Positions 40,720-48,741 of a stretch of 64,000 bases of DNA are shown piece after piece. The first letter of the stretch is position 1. Each line of letters opens with the position of its first letter. Source of the DNA: Bradyrhizobium frederickii (GTDB lineage Bacteria; Pseudomonadota; Alphaproteobacteria; Rhizobiales; Xanthobacteraceae); the NCBI RefSeq assembly GCF_004570865.1, contig NZ_SPQS01000008.1:186001-250000 (forward strand). Reading direction: 5' to 3'. The translations under genes were made by a program, and so were the position numbers. The notes below the pieces were generated by a model that did not search any database, was not told where the DNA came from, and worked only from the letters and a program-made list of their open reading frames with translations.

Positions 40720-41799
40720 TCAAGGCCGGATCACCGTCATCTTGAACGGCCCGCCATTGGCAGCGGCGTGCGCCACGGCCTCGTTGGTATGGTCGAGGTC
40801 GAACGCCGTCGTCTCGTACTCGTCCAGCCTGAGCAGTCCCGCGCGCACCAGCGCGATCAGGCGGCTCGCGGCATCCGGCGGGTACATCCAGACGCCGTGG
40901 ATGCTGATGCAGTTGCGCATGATCCAGGGGTAGGGCAGCTCGAGCCCGGCGCCGCCGGCCATGCCGACGCCGCCCATCAGTGCGACGCGTCCATAGGGGC
41001 GCACGGTCATGATCGCCGCGCGCACGACGGTCGGGCTGACCGAGGGCGGCATGATGTCGAGCACGCAGTCGATCGGGCCGGACGCCGCGCGCTTCATCGC
41101 CTCGCGGTCGTCGTCCTCATCGCCAGTGAGCTTGACCGGCTTCACCCGCGGGCCGAAGCGGCGGACGAGATCGGCGAGGATCGTCTCGTTGCGGCCCGGT
41201 GCGACCACGCAGGCGGCGCCCATCGCCAGCGCGACGGAGACGGCTGCGCTGCCGAAATTGCCGGTGGCCCCGCTCACCAGCACGGTCTCGCCCGGTCGCA
41301 GGTTCGTAGCGAGGAAGCCGCCGTAAGGCACCAGCAGCGTGCCCAGCGCGCACCATTGCGCCGCTTCCTCCGACGTGATCGTGCCGATCCGTTTGACGTT
41401 CTCGGTCGGCAGGCGCATCTGCTCGGCAAACGAGCCGTGGCGAAAATGCTGTTGCAGGCGCATGCCGCCGGGACCGGCGGCGGTGAGCCCTTGCAGCGCG
41501 ATGTCGGGCGCCGCCGCGTCGTCGCGCGAGCGCACCGTCGGATCGCAGAACACCCAGTCGCCGACGCTGAGCCTGGTCGCGTCCGGGCCGATCGCGCGCA
41601 CCCGGCCGATGCCGCCAGGACCCGGGATGATCGGCAGGTCGAGTGCGTAATTGCGCGTCCCGTCGAAGACTTCGTTCATGTACGACAACACACGCGTGGC
41701 GACGACGTCGACGATGACCTCGCCGGTGCCGAGCACCGGCTCGGGGACATTCTCGATCGCCAGCGGCGAACCGAAGGAATTGAGCACGGCAGCTTTCAT
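40720..41799 (-). CDS. zinc-type alcohol dehydrogenase-like oxidoreductase (MDR family)
   Basis: This 359-residue medium-chain dehydrogenase/reductase starts at MKAAVLNSFGSPLAIENVPEP. The nucleotide-binding motif is GATGNFGSAAVSVALAMGA in the Rossmann domain. It lacks the GHE catalytic-zinc signature at the N-terminal domain (PGPGGIGRVRAIGPDATR instead), so it may be zinc-independent, quinone-oxidoreductase-like. It is divergent from the XRE-type regulator at 41909 and shares its 109-base control region. Confidence 0.86.
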   Translation of the reverse strand: MKAAVLNSFGSPLAIENVPEPVLGTGEVIVDVVATRVLSYMNEVFDGTRNYALDLPIIPGPGGIGRVRAIGPDATRLSVGDWVFCDPTVRSRDDAAAPDIALQGLTAAGPGGMRLQQHFRHGSFAEQMRLPTENVKRIGTITSEEAAQWCALGTLLVPYGGFLATNLRPGETVLVSGATGNFGSAAVSVALAMGAACVVAPGRNETILADLVRRFGPRVKPVKLTGDEDDDREAMKRAASGPIDCVLDIMPPSVSPTVVRAAIMTVRPYGRVALMGGVGMAGGAGLELPYPWIMRNCISIHGVWMYPPDAASRLIALVRAGLLRLDEYETTAFDLDHTNEAVAHAAANGGPFKMTVIRP

Positions 41800-41840
41800 G
41801 ATGATCACCTCGACGTCGGGTGATGCCGATATGCGCTGCC

Positions 41841-41883
41841 TTGGAGGGAACAAAAAGGCCTGGTATTATCCTAGTATTCCAGG
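41841..41883 (+). promoter_or_regulatory. sigma70-type promoter with overlapping palindromic operator
   Basis: TTGGAG (41841-41846) and TATTAT (41864-41869) are separated by 17 bases, a good sigma70 arrangement for the regulator gene at 41909. Overlapping the -10 is an interrupted palindrome CCTGG-N15-CCAGG (41859-41883), which also contains a direct repeat of GTATT. This is a likely binding site for the adjacent XRE-type regulator and could control both divergent genes. Confidence 0.5.
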
Positions 41884-41908
41884 GGCCCTCCATGCAGGAG
41901 CGACAGCG

Positions 41909-42682
41909 ATGGCCGACCCGCGCCGCGTCGAATTCGGCGATTTTCTCAGGTCCCGCCGCGAAAAGCTGTCGCCGAAGACCGTCGGGCTTCCGGCTGGCCG
42001 CCGCCGGCGCACCGCGGGGCTGCGCCGCGAGGAGGTCGCGCAGCTCGCCGGCATCGGCGTCGATTGGTACATCCGGCTCGAGCAGGGCCGCACCGTCAGC
42101 CCGTCCGTCACCACCATCGACGCGCTCGCCCGTGCGCTCCGTCTCAGCAAGGCCGAGCACGCGCACCTGAAGGCATTGGCGCGTGACGGTGCCAGAGGCG
42201 CGTTCACGCGCGAGATCGTGCCACCGCCGATCCGGCGGATGATCGCGAGCCTGCACCAGCCGGCCTATGTCACCGGGCGGCGCTGGGACGTGCTGGCCTG
42301 GAACGAGGCCGCCGAGGACATCTTCGCCTTCGGGCAATTGCCGGAGCAGGATCGCAACACGCTGCTGCTGGTGATGACCAACAAGCAGATGCGAAAATTC
42401 TACGGTGCGACCTGGACCGAGGTTGCGAAAAGCATGGTCGCGATGTTCCGCGCCACCCATGACGTCTGGGCCGGCGATCCCGCCTTTACGGAGCTGCTGA
42501 CGCGGCTGCGCCAGGGCAGTCCGGAATTTGTCAAATGGTGGGAAGCCCACGACATCCGCAGCACGATGTCCGGCCTCAAGACCATGAACCATCCGACCAG
42601 GGGCCTGCTCCGGTTCGAGCACACCAGCTTCCAGGCCAACGACGACCCCGCGCTGAAGCTGGTGATTTACACGCCTGTGTGA
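41909..42682 (+). CDS. XRE-family transcriptional regulator with MmyB-like ligand domain
   Basis: This 257-residue protein has an N-terminal helix-turn-helix (LRREEVAQLAGIGVDWYIRLEQGRT-like, residues ~35-60). The C-terminal domain belongs to the MmyB/DUF family that follows such domains in actinobacterial and proteobacterial regulators (WDVLAWNEAAEDIFAFG and MSGLKTMNHPTRGLLRFEHTSF). An AGGAG ribosome-binding site is at 41896-41900. It is divergent from the MDR oxidoreductase and is its probable regulator. Confidence 0.88.
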   Translation: MADPRRVEFGDFLRSRREKLSPKTVGLPAGRRRRTAGLRREEVAQLAGIGVDWYIRLEQGRTVSPSVTTIDALARALRLSKAEHAHLKALARDGARGAFTREIVPPPIRRMIASLHQPAYVTGRRWDVLAWNEAAEDIFAFGQLPEQDRNTLLLVMTNKQMRKFYGATWTEVAKSMVAMFRATHDVWAGDPAFTELLTRLRQGSPEFVKWWEAHDIRSTMSGLKTMNHPTRGLLRFEHTSFQANDDPALKLVIYTPV

Positions 42683-42793
42683 GGTGTGGAGACGTGAAGG
42701 CCAGCGCACATGCCGTCGGGAGGCGCTGTTGCGGGCAGTCCGTACTGCACCGCTTGAGCTGCATTGGACATTTCGAGGGCACCGAGCAGCGGA

Positions 42794-43702
42794 TCAAGGA
42801 TTTGACCGTAACCACTCCGAGAAGGCGCGGATGGTCCGCGCGCGAGGATGGTTCGGCTTGCTGACCACATGGAAGCTGTAGCCAGGCAAACTCAACTTGA
42901 ACACTTTCACGAGCGTTCCAGCTGCGAGGTCGTTGGCTACGAGCACATCACTGAAAACCCCCACTCCCTGTCCAGCGATCACCGCCTCGATAGCGTGCAG
43001 TTCCTCCCGGAAACTCAAGTGTTGCATGTCCTTGAAGTGGGGCACTTCGCGCCACCTGCGCTGAGCCGTGGCGAGCCATCTCTGCCATGTGGGTGGCTCG
43101 CGATCGGCAGGAGACCAATAGGAGTGGATCAGAACGTGGCTTGCAAGGTCGAGTGGTCTTTTCAGCCGCCCCGTTGCAAGTAGACGCGGACTGCAGACGG
43201 GCCAGAATGTATCGCTGAAGAGATCATCGACGATTCCGTCTGTCGGCCGGACCCGGCTGGTCGCATAGCGAATGGCGACGTCGCCATCTCCGGCTTGCAG
43301 ATCGAGCACACTGTCCGTGCCGATGACGTCGAGCCGGACGTCGGGATGCAACGTCCGCCAGAGGGGCAGGCGAGGCACGAGCCAGCGGCTGGCGAAAGCG
43401 TTGGTCGTCGTCACCCGAAGAGGCTGTTGGTCGCCTTCCTGCCTGACGGCCATAATTGCAGTCGCAAACACCTCGAGTCCGTCGCGGATGGCGGGAAAAA
43501 GCCGCGCGCCGGCATCGGTCAGAGAAAGAGGCCGTGGCCTGCGGCGGAATAGAGCGCGACCACAATATTGCTCAAGCAGTCCGATTTGGTGGCTGATCGC
43601 CGTTGGCGTAACGCCGAGTTCGGCCGCGGCCTTCTTGAAGCTCAGGTGGCGAGCGGCAGCTTCAAAGGCGCGAAGCTCGATCAGGGGCGGCAACTTGTGC
43701 AT
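42794..43702 (-). CDS. LysR-family transcriptional regulator (GcvA-like)
   Basis: This 302-residue, full-length regulator has the winged helix AAARHLSFKKAAAELGVTPTAISHQIGLLE at residues ~14-43. It has a complete two-lobe effector domain including LRVTTTNAFASRWLVPRLPLW and VIAGQGVGVFSDVLVANDLAAGTLVKVF. It is divergent from the FAD-linked oxidoreductase at 43810. A palindrome 13 bases upstream of its start is a likely autoregulatory operator. Confidence 0.93.
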   Translation of the reverse strand: MHKLPPLIELRAFEAAARHLSFKKAAAELGVTPTAISHQIGLLEQYCGRALFRRRPRPLSLTDAGARLFPAIRDGLEVFATAIMAVRQEGDQQPLRVTTTNAFASRWLVPRLPLWRTLHPDVRLDVIGTDSVLDLQAGDGDVAIRYATSRVRPTDGIVDDLFSDTFWPVCSPRLLATGRLKRPLDLASHVLIHSYWSPADREPPTWQRWLATAQRRWREVPHFKDMQHLSFREELHAIEAVIAGQGVGVFSDVLVANDLAAGTLVKVFKLSLPGYSFHVVSKPNHPRARTIRAFSEWLRSNP

Positions 43703-43714
43703 GAGGTCAGTGTA

Positions 43715-43731
43715 GGTGAAATCAATTCACC
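43715..43731. promoter_or_regulatory. palindromic operator between LysR and oxidoreductase genes
   Basis: GGTGAA-ATCAA-TTCACC is a perfect 6-bp inverted repeat with a 5-base centre, placed 13 bases upstream of the LysR start and ~80 bases upstream of the divergent oxidoreductase. Its size and position fit a LysR-type binding site controlling the pair. Confidence 0.5.
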
Positions 43732-43809
43732 GTCACCTGAATTCTTCGGATTTGCTCCGAGACAGCCCGCGATCGAGGATATCGCCAGTCAGGCTGAGGA
43801 GACCATGTC

Positions 43810-45186
43810 ATGTCGTCGATCGCATCTGTCGCCAGCGCTGCCGCCGATCTTGGCGCTTCCTTCGGAGGACAACTCCTCAAGCCAGCCGACGAGGGTTATG
43901 AGGAGGCGCGAAGGGTCCACAATGGGCTGGTCGACAAACGGCCGGCATTGATCGCCAGGTGCCGTAGCGTGGCCGATGTCGTTGATGCCGTCGCGCTTGC
44001 GACCAAGCTCGGCCTCGAGGTCGCGGTTCGCGGCGGCGGCCATAATGTGGCAGGGCGCGCAACCATCGACGGCGGGATCATGATCGACCTCTCGCCCATG
44101 AAGGGCGTTCGGGTCGACCCCGTCGGCAAGACCGTGTGGGCGCAGGGCGGCGTCACCTGGGGCGAGGTTAATCGCGAAACGCAACTTCACGGGCTTGCGG
44201 TCACCGGGGGTGTGGTCTCGACCACCGGGATCGCCGGCCTGACCCTCGGCGGAGGCCTGGGCTGGCTGATGGGCAAGTACGGCCTTGCACTGGATAACTT
44301 GCGGGCGGTCGAACTCGTCACCGCAGAGGGCAGGGTTCTACGGGCCAGCAAGCAAGAGGAGCCCGATCTGTTCTGGGCCGTCCGCGGAGGCGGCGGAAAC
44401 TTCGGGATCGCCACCGGCCTCGAATACGATCTTCATACGGTCGGGCCAATCATCGCCGGCGGCCCGATCATCCACCCGATCGAGCGCTCCCGTGACGTGC
44501 TCGAATTCTTCAGGGCCAGCACGCGATCGCTCGCGGACGAGCACATGCTGTTTGCATCCCTGACCCACGCGCCCGACGGGTCCGGCACGGAGGTCGCCGC
44601 CCTGGTCACCAGCCATTGCGGTCCGGTCGCGGATGCCGAGGACGCGATGCGGCCGCTCAAACAGTTCGGGGCTCCGATCCTGGATGCGGTCGGACCGATG
44701 CCCTATTGCGAACTCAACCGCATGCTAGACGCCAACTATCCGAAAGGCGCCTTCAATTATTGGAAATCGAACTTCCTGACGGAGCTGAGCGATGGTGCGA
44801 TTGCGACCATGGTCGATTGTTTCGCGCGCTGCCCGACCCCGATGGGTCAGTTCCTCCTCGAACACATCCATGGTGCGGCGGCCCGCGTCGATACAGCGGA
44901 TACGGCATTTCCGCACCGGCAGGAGGGCTATAATTTTCTGATCCTTGCGCAATGGATGCAACCCAGCGACACGAGCCGCAGCATCTCCTGGGCACGCGAG
45001 ACCTACGAAAGGATGCGGCCCTTCTTTGCCTCAGGCCGCTATGTCAATTATCTCGACGATGACGAGACCGGCGATCCTGTCGCTGCCGCCTATGGACCGA
45101 ACTACCGGCGCCTACAGCGGATCAAAGCGAAATACGACCCGACAAACTTCTTCCGCATGAACCAGAACATCCGGCCGCTGGCCTGA
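43810..45186 (+). CDS. FAD-linked oxidoreductase with BBE domain
   Basis: This 458-residue protein of the PCMH-type FAD family (berberine-bridge-like) has VAVRGGGHNVAGRATIDGG with H78 as the probable covalent FAD attachment. The TTGIAGLTLGGGLGWLMG block follows, and the C-terminal BBE motif is YDPTNFFRMNQNI. The second attachment cysteine of bicovalent members is not present at the expected place (GVVSTTGIAG). No signal peptide is seen, so it is cytoplasmic. The substrate is unknown (sugars or aromatic alkaloid-like compounds in relatives). Confidence 0.88.
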   Translation: MSSIASVASAAADLGASFGGQLLKPADEGYEEARRVHNGLVDKRPALIARCRSVADVVDAVALATKLGLEVAVRGGGHNVAGRATIDGGIMIDLSPMKGVRVDPVGKTVWAQGGVTWGEVNRETQLHGLAVTGGVVSTTGIAGLTLGGGLGWLMGKYGLALDNLRAVELVTAEGRVLRASKQEEPDLFWAVRGGGGNFGIATGLEYDLHTVGPIIAGGPIIHPIERSRDVLEFFRASTRSLADEHMLFASLTHAPDGSGTEVAALVTSHCGPVADAEDAMRPLKQFGAPILDAVGPMPYCELNRMLDANYPKGAFNYWKSNFLTELSDGAIATMVDCFARCPTPMGQFLLEHIHGAAARVDTADTAFPHRQEGYNFLILAQWMQPSDTSRSISWARETYERMRPFFASGRYVNYLDDDETGDPVAAAYGPNYRRLQRIKAKYDPTNFFRMNQNIRPLA

Positions 45187-45299
45187 TTTCCAGACAAGGA
45201 TTTCGTCGCTCTCATTCTGTTAAGACGTCAGTCAAAGATGACGATGCTGCGACCCGCTTCGTTAGTTGGCCGGGCGTGGCGATTCCGGGGAGGACTCGA

Positions 45300-46199
45300 A
45301 TGGCTATCGTGTGCCGGCCCGCTCGCATGGAGGACTTGAAGCAAGCCGACGAAATGGTGGTCGCCAGCATCAATGAACTCACCGAACGGCGGGGCTTCGG
45401 AAGGATGGCGTCCTCCCGTCCGCAGGATTTCCAAGCTTTCTCGCTAGCGGACGATCCCGAAGGTCTTTGGGTAGCAGATGACGACGGAGAAGTTGTCGGT
45501 TTCGCGTGGAGCTGGGTTTGTGGGGAGCTTTGGTTTCTGGCGCAGCTGTTCGTGGCCCCTGATCGCCAGAGCGATGGCATCGGCAATCAACTCATCAGTA
45601 AAACGTTCGCCCAGGCAGATATGCGCGGAGCATCGATCAAGGCGCTAATCACCTTTACATTCAACAACGTTTCTCAAGGATTATACATCCGTCACGGACT
45701 GTTCCCGCGCTTTCCGATCTACATGGTCAGCGTGCCTCGTGACCGCTTGGCGTCGCGGTTGGCTGAGCCGCGGCTCCGTCTTGAATCTCTCGCGGACGGG
45801 ACCGCCGGGTTCGATGAGCTGGGACTCATTGACGTCGGTGCTCTCGGTGTTTCCAGAGCGAAGCATCATCGCTATCTCCTGAGCGATGGCACGACAGGCG
45901 GGTACACCATTCACTCGGACAGCGAGTGCGTAGGGTATGTCTATATTTCGGACGGACACATTGGCCCGCTTGCAGTCCGCCGACCGGATCTCGCGGGCTC
46001 TGCGCTTGCTGCTGCGTTGTCGTGCGCGGCAAAGAGTGGTTTTCCAACCATTTCGGCCTTCCTACCGGGTGCGAGCGAGCCGGCGCTAAAGGCAGCGATC
46101 GACCACGGGATGCGTTTGACATTCCCGATGCTGCTGATGTCGAATCGAACGTTCGGCGATTGGGCCAGCTACCTCCCGCGCAACCCGGGTTTCATGTAG
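45300..46199 (+). CDS. GNAT-family acetyltransferase with C-terminal extension
   Basis: This 299-residue protein has an N-terminal GNAT domain. The acetyl-CoA-binding motif A is LFVAPDRQSDGIGNQLISK (residues ~90-108), followed by NVSQGLYIRHGLFPRFPIY. A further ~150 residues (GYTIHSDSECVGYVYISDGHIGPLAVRR) read like a second, degenerate GNAT half. The ATG at 45300 is favoured by a GGGGAGGA ribosome-binding site; a GTG at 45276 is in frame. Codon use seems less GC-biased than neighbouring core genes, compatible with later acquisition. Confidence 0.82.
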   Translation: MAIVCRPARMEDLKQADEMVVASINELTERRGFGRMASSRPQDFQAFSLADDPEGLWVADDDGEVVGFAWSWVCGELWFLAQLFVAPDRQSDGIGNQLISKTFAQADMRGASIKALITFTFNNVSQGLYIRHGLFPRFPIYMVSVPRDRLASRLAEPRLRLESLADGTAGFDELGLIDVGALGVSRAKHHRYLLSDGTTGGYTIHSDSECVGYVYISDGHIGPLAVRRPDLAGSALAAALSCAAKSGFPTISAFLPGASEPALKAAIDHGMRLTFPMLLMSNRTFGDWASYLPRNPGFM

Positions 46200-46360
46200 T
46201 TCAATTCAGGCTCGTATGGGCGACTCGCCGACGTCCGGGCCGCGAGCATGCGCCCCGCGGAATTGGCGGCGCGGCGGCGGCAAGATTCTCCGGCAGTGCG
46301 CTCCGGTTTGCAAGCCGCCCACGCAAACGCTATGCCCCGCTTTTCGTAGAGAGCCCCGAC

Positions 46361-47110
46361 ATGACGATCTCCGATGACGACGACCTGACGCGCCTGAAAG
46401 AGATCGGGCGCATCGTCGCCAATACGCTGGAGGCGATGGGGAAGGCGATCGAGCCGGGCATGACCACCTCCGAGCTCGACCAGATCGGCCGAAAGCTGCT
46501 GGAGGCCGCCGGGGCGCGTTCGGCGCCGGAGCTGGCTTACGATTTTCCCGGTGCGACCTGCATCAGCGTGAACGAGGAGATCGCTCACGGCATCCCCGGC
46601 GAGCGGCGGATCGCGAGCGGCGACCTCGTGAACATCGACGTGTCAGCCGAGAAGAACGGGTTCTTTGCCGATACCGGTGCCTCCTTCGCCGTTCCGCCCG
46701 TCGCCCGTGCGATTCAGCGTCTTTGCCGGAACGGCCGGCGGGCGATGTGGACAGGCCTGCAGCAGGTTGGCGCCGGCAGGCCGATTGCCGGGATCGGCCA
46801 GGCGATCGGGACCTTTGCGCGGAAGAACGGCTACAGCCTGGTCAGGAATCTTGCCAGTCACGGTGTCGGCCTGTCGCTCCATGAGGAGCCGACGGAGATC
46901 GCAACGTGGCCCGATCGCTCCGAACGCCGCATCATGACCGATGGCCTGGTGTTCACCGTCGAGCCGTTCCTCTCCATGGGCGCCGAGTGGGCGGAGAATG
47001 GCGATGACCCATGGACGCTCTACAGCAGCCCCGAGGCGCCGACCGTGCAGTACGAACACACCGTGGTCGCCACCCGCAACGGACCTTTGATCCTGACGCT
47101 GGCCGGTTGA
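46361..47110 (+). CDS. map: methionine aminopeptidase, type I
   Basis: This 249-residue metalloprotease removes N-terminal methionine. All five metal ligands can be matched: D in LVNIDVSAE, D in FFADTGASF, H in LASHGVGLSLH, E in FTVEPFL and E in VQYEHTVV. Open frame upstream of 46361 overlaps the GNAT gene and is not part of it. An alphaproteobacterium normally has another map copy, so this stand-alone gene may be a second paralogue. Confidence 0.92.
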   Translation: MTISDDDDLTRLKEIGRIVANTLEAMGKAIEPGMTTSELDQIGRKLLEAAGARSAPELAYDFPGATCISVNEEIAHGIPGERRIASGDLVNIDVSAEKNGFFADTGASFAVPPVARAIQRLCRNGRRAMWTGLQQVGAGRPIAGIGQAIGTFARKNGYSLVRNLASHGVGLSLHEEPTEIATWPDRSERRIMTDGLVFTVEPFLSMGAEWAENGDDPWTLYSSPEAPTVQYEHTVVATRNGPLILTLAG

Positions 47111-47542
47111 GGCCGCGCGACTTCGCGTCATTCCTGGCTGCATCGCCATCGCCTGTCGCGGTTGCCGCACGATCGCCGCCGACGCACCTTGCTTGCATCC
47201 GCATTCGCTCTTGCACTCGACGCGCGCCCAAATGTGGCGAGCGCGAGCGAGAAATGTGGCGACAATGGGCGGAGCTGTTCATCTACGCATTTTCAATTCG
47301 GCATCACGCGAATGTGCGCGCGACGTCGTTACGCGCGTACGCAGCTTGCGCCCTCCAGCGAATATGGGAACTACGGAAAACACTTGTTTCAAAGGGTTTC
47401 GGACGCGCGCTGATAAATCTTCATTAATGAAGCGCGGGCCTTTGGCGCGAACTGTGGCGTCGAGGTTACAGCAATTCTGTCGATCGCTGATATGACGACG
47501 GCACGGCCCGGGGGCCTCTGAAGAAACTGGAACGGGAATCAA
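47111..47542. other. 432-base intergenic region upstream of the porin gene
   Basis: No ORF with start signals or family resemblance is seen. An 11-base direct repeat AAATGTGGCGA occurs at 47230-47240 and 47252-47262, exactly 22 bases (two helical turns) apart. The last ~170 bases are AT-richer and should hold the porin promoter and a leader; a purine-rich ribosome-binding site (AACGGGAATC) precedes the ATG at 47543. Confidence 0.5.
47230..47262. repeat. direct repeat AAATGTGGCGA x2, 22 bases apart
   Basis: Two perfect 11-base copies, spaced by two helical turns, lie ~280 bases upstream of the porin start. The arrangement could be a tandem regulator-binding site on one DNA face. Confidence 0.5.
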
Positions 47543-48265
47543 ATGAAGAAGAATTTGTTGCTTGCTGCTGTGAGCTTGGTCGCGCTGAGCGCGGCGGCGC
47601 CGGCGCTGGCTGCTGACCTCGCGGCGCGGCCCTACACCAAGGCGCCTGCGATGGTTGCCGCGATCTACGACTGGAGCGGCTTCTACATCGGTATCAACGG
47701 CGGCGGTGGTTCGTCGCACTCCACCTGGGATCTCGTCGGCGGCGGCCGTGAGGGTTCGCACGACGCGACCGGTGGCACTGTCGGTGGCCAGATCGGCTAT
47801 CGCTGGCAGTCCGGCCAGTGGGTGTTCGGCGTGGAAGGTCAGGGCAACTGGGCCGACTTCTCGGGCGACAATGTCAGCGCGCTGTTCGCCACTCGCAACC
47901 GCTCGAAGATCGATTCGTTCGGTCTGATCACCGGTCAGGTCGGCTACGCCTGGAACAACGTCCTGGTCTACGTCAAGGGCGGTGCGGCTGTGGTCGGCGT
48001 CAAGTACGACGTGTTCAGCACGGCTTCGGGCGCGCTGCTGTCGTCGAACGACCAGACCCGTTGGGGCGGTACGGTCGGTGCCGGCCTCGAGTACGGTTTT
48101 GCGCCGAACTGGTCGGTTGGCGTCGAGTACAACCACATCTTCCTGTCGGACAAGGACGTCACTTTCGCAGGCTTGGCGGGTACCGACCGCATCAAGCAGG
48201 ACGTCGACATGGGTCTCGTCCGCCTGAACTACAAGTTCGGCGGCCCGGTGCTCGGCCGTTACTGA
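47543..48265 (+). CDS. Omp25/Omp31-type outer-membrane beta-barrel protein
   Basis: This 240-residue protein has a signal peptide (KKNLLLAAVSLVALSAAAPALA, cleaved before ADLAARP). It has the rhizobial/Brucella Omp25-Omp31 signature YDWSGFYIGINGGG, and ends as an eight-stranded barrel with LVRLNYKFGGPVLGRY. These proteins are abundant surface structural proteins. The codons are strongly GC-biased, as for a highly expressed gene, and a strong terminator follows 33 bases after the stop. Confidence 0.92.
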   Translation: MKKNLLLAAVSLVALSAAAPALAADLAARPYTKAPAMVAAIYDWSGFYIGINGGGGSSHSTWDLVGGGREGSHDATGGTVGGQIGYRWQSGQWVFGVEGQGNWADFSGDNVSALFATRNRSKIDSFGLITGQVGYAWNNVLVYVKGGAAVVGVKYDVFSTASGALLSSNDQTRWGGTVGAGLEYGFAPNWSVGVEYNHIFLSDKDVTFAGLAGTDRIKQDVDMGLVRLNYKFGGPVLGRY

Positions 48266-48298
48266 TCCTGATCGCTCTCCTTGGAGCGGTCGTAGAGA

Positions 48299-48326
48299 AG
48301 CCCCGGCCTTGGCCGGGGCTTTTTTA
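48299..48326 (+). terminator. Rho-independent terminator of the porin gene
   Basis: A perfect 10-bp stem AGCCCCGGCC/GGCCGGGGCT (48299-48308 with 48311-48320, TT loop) is followed by six T. It insulates the porin transcript from the SOS-controlled unit that starts about 60 bases later. Confidence 0.92.
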
Positions 48327-48377
48327 TTGCGTGAATTCAGCGAGTTAACCATTGCCCTTGGAGGCCGTCCGCCGCGC

Positions 48378-48406
48378 TTGACTCTTCAGAACAAAATGAG
48401 AACAAT
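48378..48406 (+). promoter_or_regulatory. core promoter of the SOS-controlled small ORF
   Basis: TTGACT (48378-48383) and AACAAT (48401-48406) are separated by 17 bases. The -35 matches the consensus at five of six positions and the -10 at four of six. The predicted start (~48413) gives a leader of about 26 bases. The LexA boxes cover the spacer, the -10 and the start point. Confidence 0.6.
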
Positions 48407-48421
48407 GTTCTTCATACGTTC
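48389..48421. promoter_or_regulatory. double LexA (SOS) operator
   Basis: Two complete alphaproteobacterial SOS boxes abut in opposite orientation: GAAC-N7-GAAC at 48389-48403 and GTTC-N7-GTTC at 48407-48421, with AAT between them. All four tetramers are perfect. The known consensus for LexA in this class is GTTC-N7-GTTC (GAAC-N7-GAAC on the other strand). The position over the promoter fits direct repression. Confidence 0.85.
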
Positions 48422-48438
48422 TGGAAAGGGAGCGAGAC

Positions 48439-48537
48439 ATGTTCAGGGTTTTCGTCGAAGAAGCCGCCGCACTGGCGTCGATCACGCTGTTCGTCGGGAT
48501 GATCGCGATCTGGGCTCAAGTCATACCGCAGCTCTGA
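48439..48537 (+). CDS. SidA-like SOS-induced small membrane peptide (candidate cell-division inhibitor)
   Basis: This 32-residue ORF has a purine-rich ribosome-binding site (GGAAAGGGAG, 48423-48432) seven bases before the ATG. It has a short N-terminus MFRVFVEEAA, one hydrophobic helix (ALASITLFVGMIAIWAQV) and a tail IPQL. It lies directly downstream of a double LexA box and upstream of dnaE. In Caulobacter, SidA is a LexA-controlled inner-membrane peptide of similar size that inhibits division through FtsW/FtsN. Homology to SidA is inferred from size, topology and regulation, not from alignment. It might alternatively be a leader peptide for dnaE. Confidence 0.7.
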   Translation: MFRVFVEEAAALASITLFVGMIAIWAQVIPQL

Positions 48538-48741
48538 TTGCGGCGCTCCAGGGCGGGAGCCCCGTTGGCCCTTGGGGAAAAGCAGGACGGCGCGGCCAAT
48601 TGGCCGCTCGGGCGTGGACTCTGAAGCTGCGGCACCTCACCATTGCGAGGCGAGTCGGCAGAAGAGGGCAGATGCGGGTGCATGATGCCTTGAGGCGCCG
48701 GCGACCGCTCCATTCCATCTGCAAGAGGCCGTCACGCGACC

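Noticed and set aside
40647..40740. Micropeptide ORF beginning MHSS inside the 27-bp repeat after lolD
   Set aside because: No ribosome-binding site, and the frame differs completely from the other copy after MHSS. It is kept only as a remark under the repeat.
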